The notes under the pieces were generated by a model. That model did no database searches. It saw only the letters and a list, made by a program, of their open reading frames with translations, and was not told the origin of the DNA. Position numbers and translations under genes: made by a program. Shown piece after piece: positions 21,089 through 29,276 of a stretch of DNA of 64,000 nucleotides. The DNA lies in the NCBI RefSeq assembly GCF_000599885.1, contig NZ_JFGT01000006.1, positions 496,001 to 560,000 of the forward strand, in the 5' to 3' direction. Source of the DNA: Pantoea sp. IMH (GTDB taxonomy: Bacteria > Pseudomonadota > Gammaproteobacteria > Enterobacterales > Enterobacteriaceae). Every line of letters starts with the position of its first letter. Positions within the stretch are counted from its first letter, which is position 1.

Positions 21089-22114
21089 TTATCGGCGATA
21101 GTCGACGAAAGGACCATCGGCGACGGAGCGGCGTTCAATCAGGCTCGGATGCACCTCAATGGTTTGCGGCTCTTCGCGCTTGCTGGTGATACGATCGAGC
21201 AGCATATCGAAAGCCGTCTCGCCAAGCCGTTCTTTAGGCTGATGGACGGTGGTCAGCGCCGGAGTAAAGTAACGCGCGTTGCGCACGTTATCGTAGCCGA
21301 TGACCGAGATATCCTGGGGGACACGCAATCCCATCTCATCTGCGGCGCAGATTGCGCCCATCGCCATCACGTCACCGCCGCAGAACACCGCGGTCGGACG
21401 CTGCTTAGCGGATAAAATTTGCTGCATGGCGCGATAGCCAGACTCCGGCTCGAAATCGCCCTGCACCAGCCACTCATCACGCAGAGTGATGCCCGCTTCA
21501 GCAAGCGCTTTAAGAAAACCGGCGTGACGACCACCGCCGGTATTCCGCTCCATCTGCCCGGGAATGGCGCCGATATCGCGATGACCACGATCGATCAGAT
21601 AACGGCCCACCATATAACCGCCCTCAAAAGCGTTATCCAGCACGGTATCGGTAAAATCGCCACGGGATTCGCCCCAGTCCATCACCACCATTGGAATATT
21701 ACGGCTGTCTTCAAGCATTTTAATCAGCTCATCGGGATACTCAGAGCACATGACCAGCAAACCATCTACACGTTTTTGCGCCATCATGGAGAGATAAGCC
21801 TGCTGCTTCTCTAAGTTATTATGGGCATTTCCCAGGATCAGCGTATAGCCCTTAGCGAAGCAGCGATTCTCCACCGCTTCGATAATTTCGGCGAAATAGG
21901 GTGCTTCGCTGGAGGTGGCCAGTAAACCGATGGTTTTGGTGTGGTTCACTTTCAGGCTGCGTGCCACGGCGCTGGGCGAATAGTGCAGCGCCTTAATCGC
22001 GTCCCAGACGGCTTCGCGCGTATCATCAGCGACAAAGCGGGTTTTATTGATAACGTGGGACACCGTGGTGGTGGAAACACCGGCGCGTTTGGCCACGTCT
22101 TTGATTGTTGCCAT
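21089..22114 (-). CDS. purR: Purine repressor PurR
   Basis: A 341-residue LacI-family repressor, the same length as in E. coli. It represses purine synthesis genes when hypoxanthine or guanine is bound. The N-terminal DNA-binding domain [20 protein letters not shown] is followed by the hinge helix [14 protein letters not shown] and a periplasmic-binding-protein-like core. I looked for autoregulatory PurR boxes upstream and found only weak partial matches. Confidence 0.97.
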   Translation of the reverse strand: MATIKDVAKRAGVSTTTVSHVINKTRFVADDTREAVWDAIKALHYSPSAVARSLKVNHTKTIGLLATSSEAPYFAEIIEAVENRCFAKGYTLILGNAHNNLEKQQAYLSMMAQKRVDGLLVMCSEYPDELIKMLEDSRNIPMVVMDWGESRGDFTDTVLDNAFEGGYMVGRYLIDRGHRDIGAIPGQMERNTGGGRHAGFLKALAEAGITLRDEWLVQGDFEPESGYRAMQQILSAKQRPTAVFCGGDVMAMGAICAADEMGLRVPQDISVIGYDNVRNARYFTPALTTVHQPKERLGETAFDMLLDRITSKREEPQTIEVHPSLIERRSVADGPFVDYRR

Positions 22115-22410
22115 TAACTAGCTACTCCTTCGCTTATCGTAATCGCTTGATAAGTCAGTTGTTAATCGTTTGCCTGCTGCGGGCATTCTTCCTGACATCT
22201 GGGGGCGTTTTTATTAAAATCAGTCAGAGGTGTCAGGAAGGAAAGAAGACAATCGGGGTCCGCTGTTGCGCATTCAGGAATCTATCCGATCGTGCTGTTG
22301 CGCAACGAAAACGGGATTCTAACAAGGCTGGCGAGAGAAAACGAGATTTTTACCTGTAACTGTGGGAAAATCTAACCGTCATTAACTGTAAGGGTATTAA
22401 GGAGCGCGAA

Positions 22411-22500
22411 ATGGATACCGATCTGAAATTTTCATTGCTGACCACGCTTGGCGCACTGCTGATGATTATTGCTTTTAGTTTTACTGCCGTTCTGCATTAA
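22411..22500 (+). CDS. ynhF: Small membrane protein YnhF (29 aa)
   Basis: The 29-residue protein MDTDLKFSLLTTLGALLMII... ends FSFTAVLH and matches E. coli YnhF (MSTDLKFSLVTT...) in length and at both ends. It is a single hydrophobic helix and a stress-related inner-membrane miniprotein of unknown function. A good ribosome site (AAGGAG) lies at 22399-22404. It sits between purR and mepH; in E. coli ydhP and sodB separate it from mepH, but here the gap is 43 bp. Confidence 0.92.
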   Translation: MDTDLKFSLLTTLGALLMIIAFSFTAVLH

Positions 22501-22543
22501 GTTCACCGGGCCAGCACCACGTCTGGCCCTGCCTCCGCAGCAA

Positions 22544-23359
22544 TTAGCGAACGCTACCCGGCGTCATCACCCGACGCGCACCAATATAATGCTGCCGCCA
22601 GTAGTTATCCGCCAGCGCGCTCACCTGGATATCTTTGCCGGTGCTTGGCGACTGGATGAACTTGCCGTTCCCAAGATAAACGCCGACATGGTCGGCCATT
22701 CCCCGATCGTGGATGCGGAAAAATACCAGATCGCCTTTTTCCAGATCGCTGTGTTTTACCACCGCCGCATCGCGCAGTTGATACATCTCATTAGCGGTGC
22801 GGGGAATTTTAAACTTCACCAGGTCTTTGTAGGCGTACCAGACCAGGCCGCTACAGTCGAATCCGCTATCAGGCGATGCACCTCCCCGTATATAGGGCTT
22901 GCCCAGTTGCCCCATCAGCTTGCTCATGGCGGTCTCACGCGCCTTCATATAGCGAGCGCGTTGCGTTTTAGTGAGCCTGAGCGGAGCGGTAGCGTCATAG
23001 GTTCCAGCATGCCGGACGCGCCCTTTTGTATGGGGGCGGGCAGCGGCCTTTTTGCTGGCTTTATGCTTGCCAGTTAGCGCTTTGTTTCGTCCCGTGTTAG
23101 CTGGTTTCAGTGGGGCTGTAGCGGCTTTAAGCGGCCGGGCCTGCTTACGTTTTGCGTGCAACGGGGCCGTGTCCGGCACTTTACTTTTCCTGGCGGTGAT
23201 CTGTTTCACTGGCCGCCGCTTGCGTCGGTCATCATCGCGGACGGATTTTCCGTCCAGGTTCTGCTGATTTGCCTTCGCCGTTGCGTGTGGCGAGGCGTGA
23301 GCCAGATGAAAAAAGAGCTGGCTGAAGACCAGCATAATAAGCAGGATGAGTGAACGCAT
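22544..23359 (-). CDS. mepH: Murein DD-endopeptidase MepH (NlpC/P60)
   Basis: A 271-residue periplasmic hydrolase, exactly the length of E. coli MepH/YdhO. It cleaves D-Ala-mDAP cross-links to allow cell wall growth. A signal peptide occupies the first 22 residues (LILLIMLVFSQLFFHLAHA). A long Lys/Arg/Ala-rich linker follows to about residue 135, then the NlpC/P60 domain with catalytic Cys in GFDCSGLVWYAYKDL and His in ADHVGVYLGNG. I chose the ATG at 23359; the TTG 16 codons upstream would place charged residues before the signal peptide. Confidence 0.95.
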   Translation of the reverse strand: MRSLILLIMLVFSQLFFHLAHASPHATAKANQQNLDGKSVRDDDRRKRRPVKQITARKSKVPDTAPLHAKRKQARPLKAATAPLKPANTGRNKALTGKHKASKKAAARPHTKGRVRHAGTYDATAPLRLTKTQRARYMKARETAMSKLMGQLGKPYIRGGASPDSGFDCSGLVWYAYKDLVKFKIPRTANEMYQLRDAAVVKHSDLEKGDLVFFRIHDRGMADHVGVYLGNGKFIQSPSTGKDIQVSALADNYWRQHYIGARRVMTPGSVR

Positions 23360-23726
23360 CGTTACCGTTAACAGTTTGTGCTCCCGTTGCGGTGGGAAGC
23401 TGGCCAAATTTCAAGCTCTGCCTGGCAGCAGAGGGTCCTGGCAATTCTAATCTAACTCTTTCCGCGAAGGTAAGGCCTTTTTTGTATCAATGTTTCATCG
23501 TAGAAAATTAACGTAAAAATAAGCTAAATCAGTATGTTATATATACAGTAATGCTGACAGAGGCGATAATTAAGCCCTTCTTTGTGCCGCAATAAACCGT
23601 TCAGAGTTGCGTTTGTGCGCGTAAGCCGCACTCGCGTGGTGACCCCGGCTAAAAATGTCGTTTTCAACGGAGGGAGAGAGTCGCTACAATAAACAGACAC
23701 GAAGTATCCGTTTAAGGAAGGCATTT
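23360..23726. other. Divergent region between mepH and grxD
   Basis: The 367-bp gap carries the leaders of both genes, with an A/T-rich centre (23490-23545) that includes TATATATA near 23538. No further gene is supported. In E. coli this region is organised differently because sodB lies nearby. Confidence 0.5.
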
Positions 23727-24065
23727 ATGAGTACTGTTGAAAAAATTGAGCGCCAGATTGCAGAAAACCCGATTCTGCTTTACATGAAAGGTTCACCAAA
23801 GCTGCCAAGCTGTGGCTTTTCTGCCCAGGCTGTCCAGGCGCTGTCCGCCTGTGGCGAGCGCTTTGCCTATGTCGATATCCTGCAAAATCCGGAAATTCGT
23901 GCCGAGCTGCCAAAATATGCTAACTGGCCAACCTTCCCACAGCTGTGGATTGATGGCGAGCTGGTTGGTGGTTGCGACATTATTATTGAAATGTATCAGC
24001 GTGGCGAATTGCAGCAGCTGATCAAAGAAACGGCGCAGAAATATCCTTCTGATGCGGCTGAATAA
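23727..24065 (+). CDS. grxD: Monothiol glutaredoxin GrxD
   Basis: A 112-residue CGFS-type glutaredoxin that carries [2Fe-2S] clusters and interacts with BolA proteins. The active motif is CGFS at residues 29-32, with the glutathione-binding stretches NWPTFPQLWIDGELVGG and GCD. The start (MSTVEKIERQIAENPILLYMKG) has ribosome site AAGGAAGG. Downstream is a strong terminator shared with the convergent rnt. Confidence 0.97.
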   Translation: MSTVEKIERQIAENPILLYMKGSPKLPSCGFSAQAVQALSACGERFAYVDILQNPEIRAELPKYANWPTFPQLWIDGELVGGCDIIIEMYQRGELQQLIKETAQKYPSDAAE

Positions 24066-24112
24066 GCCTCAGAACAGCTCCACGGCGGAATAAACCCGTA
24101 AAAGATGCTGAT

Positions 24113-24141
24113 GAACCCCACCGACAGGTGGGGTTTTTTTT
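24113..24141. terminator. grxD terminator (near rnt end)
   Basis: AACCCCACC pairs with GGTGGGGTT around GACA and is followed by a run of T on the plus strand to 24141. It ends 4 bp from the rnt stop and may also serve rnt on the other strand. Confidence 0.92.
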
Positions 24142-24144
24142 GAT

Positions 24145-24810
24145 TCAATCCTGGCGTTGCTGCGCGTCATTTTCCGCAACCGGCAGGGGCCAGCCACCCA
24201 ATCGCTTCCAGCGGTTAACCAGCTCGCAAAACAGGTCAGCAGTCTGCACCGTGTCGTAAAGGGCGGAGTGCGCCTGACTGCTGTCAAAAGGCATTCCGGC
24301 CGCGAGACAGGCCTTCGCCAGCACGGTCTGACCCAGCACCAGACCACTCAGCGCGGCGGTGTCAAAAGTGACAAAAGGATGGAAAGGGTTACGCTTCAGC
24401 CCGGCGCGTTCGGCGGCGGCATTCATAAAGTTCAGATCGAAGGTGGCATTGTGGGCAACCATAATGGCGCGGTTGCATCCCTGATCCTTAATTCCTTTAC
24501 GGACCAACTTGAAAATAGCGTGCAGCGCTTCATATTCGCTGACCGCTCCACGAAGCGGGTTGGCAGGATCGATGCCATTGAACGCCAGGGCTTCGGGCTG
24601 CAGAATGGATCCCTCAAACGGCTCAACGTGGAAATGCAGCGTCTCATCTTTTTCCAGCCAGCCATCTTCAGTCATCTTCAGGGTGACGGCGGCCACTTCC
24701 AGCAGCGCATTTGTTTTGGCGTCAAAACCGGCGGTTTCCACATCAATCACTACCGGATAAAAACCGCGGAAACGGCTACAGAGGGCGTTAAGTTCGTTCG
24801 GTTCAGACAT
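24145..24810 (-). CDS. rnt: Ribonuclease T
   Basis: A 221-residue DEDD-family 3'-5' exonuclease that trims tRNA and other stable RNA ends. All catalytic acids are present: Asp23 and Glu25 ([10 protein letters not shown]), Asp125 (HNATFDLNF), and His181 with Asp186 (AHSALYD). Length is close to E. coli (215). In E. coli lhr separates rnt from gloA; here gloA follows directly upstream with a 104-bp gap. Confidence 0.97.
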   Translation of the reverse strand: MSEPNELNALCSRFRGFYPVVIDVETAGFDAKTNALLEVAAVTLKMTEDGWLEKDETLHFHVEPFEGSILQPEALAFNGIDPANPLRGAVSEYEALHAIFKLVRKGIKDQGCNRAIMVAHNATFDLNFMNAAAERAGLKRNPFHPFVTFDTAALSGLVLGQTVLAKACLAAGMPFDSSQAHSALYDTVQTADLFCELVNRWKRLGGWPLPVAENDAQQRQD

Positions 24811-24886
24811 CAGGATCTCACAGGCGAAAAAATGCAGGGCGTATTATGGCAAATTTCGGCGTGGGATGCAGCAGAGGAAGAGGGGA

Positions 24887-24909
24887 GAAGGGTGCATAAA
24901 GCACCCTTT
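24887..24909. terminator. Possible weak terminator after gloA
   Basis: AGGGTGC and GCACCCT form a 7-bp stem around ATAAA, just after the gloA stop. The minus-strand downstream sequence is C-rich rather than T-rich, so termination may be inefficient. Confidence 0.4.
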
Positions 24910-24914
24910 ACTGA

Positions 24915-25322
24915 TCAGTTGCCGAGACCGTGTCCGGCCTGCTTGTTTTCAATCAGTTCAATTTTGTAGCCGTCCGGATCTTCGACAAAAGCGATAATGG
25001 TGCTGCCGCCTTTAACCGGACCTGCTTCGCGGGTGACGTTACCGCCATCTTTACGGATGCGATCGCAGGTTGCCGCGACGTCATCCACGCCCAGCGCGAT
25101 ATGACCGTAAGCGTCACCAAGGTTATAGCTATCCACGCCCCAGTTGTAGGTGAGTTCGATAACAGCACCTTCGCTCTCCTCGGTATAACCGACAAAGGCC
25201 AGCGTGTATTTGTATTCAGCATTTTCACTGGTACGCAGCAGACGCATACCCAGAACCTTGGTGTAGAAATCGACGGAGCGTTGCAGATCGCCAACGCGCA
25301 GCATGGTGTGAAGTAAGCGCAT
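24915..25322 (-). CDS. gloA: Lactoylglutathione lyase (glyoxalase I)
   Basis: A 135-residue nickel-type glyoxalase I that converts the methylglyoxal-glutathione hemithioacetal to S-lactoylglutathione. The four metal ligands are in place: His5, Glu56, His74 and Glu122. It lies downstream of nemRA, as in E. coli where it can be co-transcribed, but here a well-formed own promoter and an 18-bp palindrome precede it. Ribosome site AGAGGA is 5 bases before the ATG. Confidence 0.97.
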   Translation of the reverse strand: MRLLHTMLRVGDLQRSVDFYTKVLGMRLLRTSENAEYKYTLAFVGYTEESEGAVIELTYNWGVDSYNLGDAYGHIALGVDDVAATCDRIRKDGGNVTREAGPVKGGSTIIAFVEDPDGYKIELIENKQAGHGLGN

Positions 25323-25341
25323 AACATCCTCTTTTGAGTCG

Positions 25342-25359
25342 CGTCATCGTCCGATGACG
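25342..25359. promoter_or_regulatory. Perfect palindrome between the gloA promoter and ribosome site
   Basis: CGTCATCG, TC, CGATGACG: an 8-bp perfect inverted repeat with a 2-bp centre. It starts 9 bp downstream of the gloA -10, so it overlaps or just follows the transcription start. It could be a repressor operator or a 5' mRNA hairpin; its sequence is unlike the NemR sites. Confidence 0.6.
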
Positions 25360-25368
25360 AAAAAACTA

Positions 25369-25397
25369 AGTATAGCGTTGATTTCTCAGGGCGTTAA
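25369..25397 (-). promoter_or_regulatory. gloA: gloA promoter
   Basis: On the minus strand TTAACG and TATACT are spaced by 17 bases, giving a good sigma-70 promoter whose start would be about 40 bp before the gloA ATG. Confidence 0.65.
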
Positions 25398-25471
25398 CCC
25401 CGATGCTGGCGGCCGGCATAAGCAACCAGTCAGGCTGCGCAACACGCAGCCGTTAACTCATCCGCTTCTGG

Positions 25472-26575
25472 TCAGCCAGCCAGGGTCGGATAGTCCGTAT
25501 AGCCTTTCGCGTCACCGCCATAAAACGACTCGGGCTGAGGCTCATTCAGCGGAGCGTTAGTACGAAGACGCTCAACAAGATCCGGATTGGCGATATAGGC
25601 GCGACCAAAAGCAACTGCGTCAATCAAACCCTGTTCGATCAGCGTTTCCGCTTTTTCTGCCGTGTAAGCGCCGGCACCGATGATCACGCCAGGATAGACG
25701 GCACGAATGGCTTTGCGGAATTCATCGCTGTAAGGCTTGCCGCCTGCCCAGTCCGGCTCAGAGATATGCAGGAAAGCCAGGTTACGACGTGCCAGCTCAC
25801 CGATAAAGTAAAGCGCCGCCTCTTCCTGATCTTCACCGTTATCCAGACCGTTAAACGGACCAAGAGGAGAAATACGGATCCCAATGCGATCGGCACTCCA
25901 GCCCTCGATAGCCGCATCAACGACTTCCAGCGCAAAGCGGGTGCGGTTCTCAATACTGCCGCCGTAAGCGTCGGTACGCTGGTTGGAGGCCGGCGAGAGG
26001 AACTGATGGATCAGATAACCGTGGGCGGAGTGCAGTTCGACCAGGTCAAAATCGGCCTCACGGGCATTAATGACGGCCTGGCGGAAATCATTCACCACGT
26101 CAGCGATTTCATTCAGTTCAAGCGCACGAGGTGTGGAGGTGGCTTCACGGATCGCCTGTCCTTTGTCGTCACGCAGCGAGGTCCGGGTTTCTGCATTAAT
26201 GGCTGAAGCTGAGACGGGCGCTTTGCCGCCAGGCTGTACGCTGGTATGAGAGATGCGGCCGGTGTGCCACAGCTGCACGGCGCTGTGACCACCTTCCTGA
26301 TGAATACCCTCGTTGATCGCTTTCCAGGCCGCAATTTGCTCAGAAGAATGCAGGCCTGGCGCACCCGCATAGCCTTTCGCCTGAGCAGAAATCTGGGTCG
26401 CCTCGGTAATAATCAGGCCGGCACTGGCCCGCTGACGGTAGTACTCGCCCATCAGCGGCGTAGGGATATCACCCGGTTCAATACTGCGCAGACGCGTCAG
26501 CGGGGCCATAAAGATGCGGTTTGGCACAGTGATAGCGCCGGTTTTCAGCGGGGTAAATAATTTTTTAATTTCCAT
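25472..26575 (-). CDS. nemA: N-ethylmaleimide reductase NemA
   Basis: A 367-residue old-yellow-enzyme family flavoprotein using FMN and NADPH to reduce electrophiles such as N-ethylmaleimide, nitro-esters and quinone-like compounds. FMN and substrate motifs are present ([47 protein letters not shown]). It lies 43 bp downstream of nemR, with its own NemR-like site and ribosome site AGGAGAG in that gap. Confidence 0.95.
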   Translation of the reverse strand: MEIKKLFTPLKTGAITVPNRIFMAPLTRLRSIEPGDIPTPLMGEYYRQRASAGLIITEATQISAQAKGYAGAPGLHSSEQIAAWKAINEGIHQEGGHSAVQLWHTGRISHTSVQPGGKAPVSASAINAETRTSLRDDKGQAIREATSTPRALELNEIADVVNDFRQAVINAREADFDLVELHSAHGYLIHQFLSPASNQRTDAYGGSIENRTRFALEVVDAAIEGWSADRIGIRISPLGPFNGLDNGEDQEEAALYFIGELARRNLAFLHISEPDWAGGKPYSDEFRKAIRAVYPGVIIGAGAYTAEKAETLIEQGLIDAVAFGRAYIANPDLVERLRTNAPLNEPQPESFYGGDAKGYTDYPTLAG

Positions 26576-26589
26576 AATACTCTCCTGGT

Positions 26590-26599
26590 AGACCGGTCT
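26590..26599. promoter_or_regulatory. Second NemR-like operator, between nemR and nemA
   Basis: AGACCGGTCT is a perfect 10-bp palindrome sharing the AGACCG/CGGTCT arms of the main NemR operator upstream of nemR, but without its 2-bp-wider centre and flanks. It lies 15 bp before the nemA ATG, just upstream of the ribosome site. Confidence 0.5.
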
Positions 26600-26618
26600 T
26601 CTAGTCAGGCTGCTTTTT

Positions 26619-27215
26619 TTAAAGCGGCGCGGGTAGCATGCGGTTAATTTCCTGCCAGGCGCTATTCAGCGGCATGATATCGCGGGAAATTTTACTCTGC
26701 AGGCTCGCACCCAGCCATAACATATAGATATTTTGCGCACACCCATCTGATGTGTTGCTTAACAATTTTACCGTCCCTTCACGCTCCGCGCGGTCAATGG
26801 CGACGGTAAGTGTAGAAATCAGCGCCTTCGAGCCCGCATTCAGTGCGTTCCGCATCGCTTCCGACAGGTCGCATACTTCAGCAGAAAGCTTCACTGACAG
26901 ACAGCCTGAAAACGCATGATCCTGGCAGAATTCGGTCATCGACTGCTGATAATAGTCCAGAATACGCTGGCGCTGATTCAGCTGGTGATCGGCCATAAAA
27001 ACGCTGAATCTCTGATGATAGCGGGCGAAATAGCGCTGAAGCATCGCAACACCAAACGCTTCCTTAGAAGCGAAATAGTAGTAGAAGGAGCCTTTAGGCA
27101 CTTCAGCCACTTTCAGTAATTCGATCAGCCCCATGCCGGTAAAGCCGCGATGAACGCAGAGCTTTTCACCGGTAATCAGAAGATGTTCACGCGTATCCTG
27201 TCGGGTCGTTTTCAT
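26619..27215 (-). CDS. nemR: TetR-family electrophile and bleach sensor NemR
   Basis: A 198-residue repressor with an N-terminal helix-turn-helix ([26 protein letters not shown]). In E. coli NemR senses hypochlorite, N-ethylmaleimide and methylglyoxal through cysteines, mainly Cys106, and derepresses nemRA-gloA. Equivalent cysteines are present here (Cys97 and Cys105 in [15 protein letters not shown], Cys115). A perfect operator palindrome lies 12 bp upstream of the start. Confidence 0.94.
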   Translation of the reverse strand: MKTTRQDTREHLLITGEKLCVHRGFTGMGLIELLKVAEVPKGSFYYYFASKEAFGVAMLQRYFARYHQRFSVFMADHQLNQRQRILDYYQQSMTEFCQDHAFSGCLSVKLSAEVCDLSEAMRNALNAGSKALISTLTVAIDRAEREGTVKLLSNTSDGCAQNIYMLWLGASLQSKISRDIMPLNSAWQEINRMLPAPL

Positions 27216-27226
27216 GCAGGCTACCT

Positions 27227-27248
27227 TAACAGACCGATCGGTCTGTTA
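27227..27248. promoter_or_regulatory. NemR operator
   Basis: The 22-bp stretch is a perfect palindrome, TAACAGACCGA followed by its reverse complement TCGGTCTGTTA. It contains AGACCGATCGGTCT, the core of the NemR site known from E. coli, placed between nemR and the divergent ydhL. Confidence 0.85.
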
Positions 27249-27395
27249 CAAATGCCACGCTGCCACGCGGCACATTCTGCTTAATGCATCAGTTCAGACG
27301 ATAATGACGATAATAGTGAATTAATGGCCTTCCAGGCTTGCCAGGGCGGAAGAAGCGAACTTCAATTAAAGTCAGTCTATGCATAAGGAGTGACG

Positions 27396-27635
27396 GTGGC
27401 AGAACAGTTAGAGTTTTTTCCCGTACCCAGTCCCTGCCGGGGAATCTGTCAGTCTGACGAACGTGGCTACTGCCGGGGATGCCTGCGCAGCCGTGATGAG
27501 CGGTTTAACTGGATGCGCTTCAGCGATGCGCAGAAGCGTGAAGTGCTGCGGCTTTGCCGGCAGCGTTTTCTCAGGCTACAGCGCACCGGCAAACCCGATA
27601 TGCCTGATGAACCCGAACAACCTTCGCTCTTCTGA
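27396..27635 (+). CDS. ydhL: DUF1289 Cys-rich protein YdhL
   Basis: A 79-residue protein matching E. coli YdhL. It has the cysteine motif CRGICQSDERGYCRGCLRSRDE (four Cys, probably metal-binding) and ends DEPEQPSLF. I chose the GTG at 27396, which gives the conserved MAEQLEFFPV start with AAGGAG 5 bases upstream; a GTG at 27390 overlaps that ribosome site. Function is unknown. Confidence 0.9.
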   Translation: MAEQLEFFPVPSPCRGICQSDERGYCRGCLRSRDERFNWMRFSDAQKREVLRLCRQRFLRLQRTGKPDMPDEPEQPSLF

Positions 27636-27774
27636 GCGGAGCGGCTTCGCAAAACGCCTTCATCGTCAACATTCTTCCATGCTTTCCCGTTATTGCGCTG
27701 TCATAATCAGCAGAGCGCTACGGGCAGGGTTTTCCCGTTTTCAGCCAGTTAATCAGAATAATTAAGGATTTTTT

Positions 27775-28671
27775 ATGCTGCAACATTCGCCTATTGCACC
27801 ACAAGGGCCGGCATTTTCAGAAATGGTTATGGGGTACTGGCGGCTGATGTCCTGGTCACTCAGCCCACAGGAGTTGGTTACCTTTATTGAACAGCATCTG
27901 GAACTGGGTATCACTACAACGGATCATGCGGATATCTACGGTGACTATCTTTGTGAAGCGGAATTTGGCCGCGCGCTGAAGCTTGCGCCTGCGCTGCGTC
28001 AGCGACTGGAACTGGTCACCAAGTGCGGTATCGCCACAACGGCGGATCCCCGGAACCTCATCGGTCACTATATTACTGATGCCAGCCATATTGAAAAAAG
28101 CGCTGAGAATTCGCTTCGTCATTTCGCGACCGATTACCTTGATCTGCTGCTCATCCATCGTCCCGACCCGCTAATGGATGCGGACGAAATTGCGGAAGCC
28201 TTTACCCATCTGCATCAAAGCGGCAAGGTGAAGCACTTTGGCGTCTCCAATTTTACCCCGGCGCAGTTCTCACTGCTTCAGTCCCGCCTGCCGTTTACGC
28301 TGGCCACTAATCAGGTGGAAATCTCGCCGCTGCATCAACCCTTGCTGCTTGATGGCACGCTCGATCAGTGCCAGCAGCTACGCATCCGGCCAATGGCGTG
28401 GTCATGTCTGGGCGGCGGGCGGTTGTTCAGCGAACCGGAATATGGCCCTTTACGCAGGGAACTGGAAGCGGTCAGGGAAGAGTCAGGCGCAGAAAATATT
28501 GAACAGATCGTCTATGCCTGGATCTTACGCCTGCCGTCACGGCCATTGCCGGTGATAGGGTCAGGTAAAATCGATCGCGTCCGGACAGCGGTAGGGGCAA
28601 CCCGCCTCGAACTTTCGCGCCAGCAGTGGTTCCGTATCCGGAAAGCGGCGATCGGTTACGACGTTCCGTAA
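27775..28671 (+). CDS. ydhF: Aldo/keto reductase YdhF
   Basis: A 298-residue TIM-barrel oxidoreductase, the length of E. coli YdhF. The AKR tetrad is visible with Asp and Tyr in TTDHADIYGDY, Lys in LVTKCGIATT and a His in LLLIHRPDPL; the NADPH site includes RLPSRPLPVIGSGK. Substrate is not established. Confidence 0.95.
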   Translation: MLQHSPIAPQGPAFSEMVMGYWRLMSWSLSPQELVTFIEQHLELGITTTDHADIYGDYLCEAEFGRALKLAPALRQRLELVTKCGIATTADPRNLIGHYITDASHIEKSAENSLRHFATDYLDLLLIHRPDPLMDADEIAEAFTHLHQSGKVKHFGVSNFTPAQFSLLQSRLPFTLATNQVEISPLHQPLLLDGTLDQCQQLRIRPMAWSCLGGGRLFSEPEYGPLRRELEAVREESGAENIEQIVYAWILRLPSRPLPVIGSGKIDRVRTAVGATRLELSRQQWFRIRKAAIGYDVP

Positions 28672-28757
28672 AGATCTGTCAGCGTTAACGTTTTATCAGG
28701 CAAATTTCCTGAAAATGACCAGGCTTAAAGCTCCGGGAATAAAATGAAGGAGAGCCT

Positions 28758-29276
28758 GTGAAACGATTAACGCTGATTACGATGTTGCTGGCGACGAGCG
28801 CATTTGCCAACGCCGCCAGCGAAAAGGTGGACATCAAGCTAGCGACGCCGCAGGGCGCGGGAGAAAGCATCGGTTCCGTAACGGTTAACGAGACGCCCTA
28901 TGGTCTGACGTTTACACCTGAACTGAAATCGCTGCCGCCGGGTATCCACGGTTTCCACGTGCATGCTAATGGAAGCTGTGAGCCGCAGACCAAAGAGGGT
29001 AAAGTTGTTGCGGCCGGCGCGGCTGGTGGTCATCTCGATCCCCAAAATACCGGAAAGCATCTGGGTCCTTATCAGGAAGGCCATCTTGGCGATCTTCCAG
29101 CTTTGTATGTCACCAGTGACGGTATGGCGACCTATCCCGTTCTGGCTCCCCGTATCAAAAAACTTTCTGAGATTAAAGGCAAGGCGCTGATGGTCCACGT
29201 TGGCGGCGATAACCATGCCGATGAGCCTAAACCTCTGGGCGGCGGCGGCGACAGGCTGGCCTGCGGCGTTATCTGA
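28758..29276 (+). CDS. sodC: Periplasmic Cu/Zn superoxide dismutase SodC
   Basis: A 172-residue precursor; the signal peptide ends near residue 20 (SAFANAA). It dismutates superoxide in the periplasm. Copper ligands begin at His67 and His69 in [13 protein letters not shown], zinc ligands lie in [15 protein letters not shown]...GHLGDLPAL, and the C-terminal LACGVI contributes the disulfide Cys. There is no lipobox, so it is soluble. Its last 8 bases overlap the 3' end of the convergent ydhK. Confidence 0.96.
   Translation: MKRLTLITMLLATSAFANAASEKVDIKLATPQGAGESIGSVTVNETPYGLTFTPELKSLPPGIHGFHVHANGSCEPQTKEGKVVAAGAAGGHLDPQNTGKHLGPYQEGHLGDLPALYVTSDGMATYPVLAPRIKKLSEIKGKALMVHVGGDNHADEPKPLGGGGDRLACGVI

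Noticed and set aside
22160..22176. Possible PurR box upstream of purR
   Set aside because: Only the right half (CGTTTGC) fits the operator; the left half has two of seven matches.
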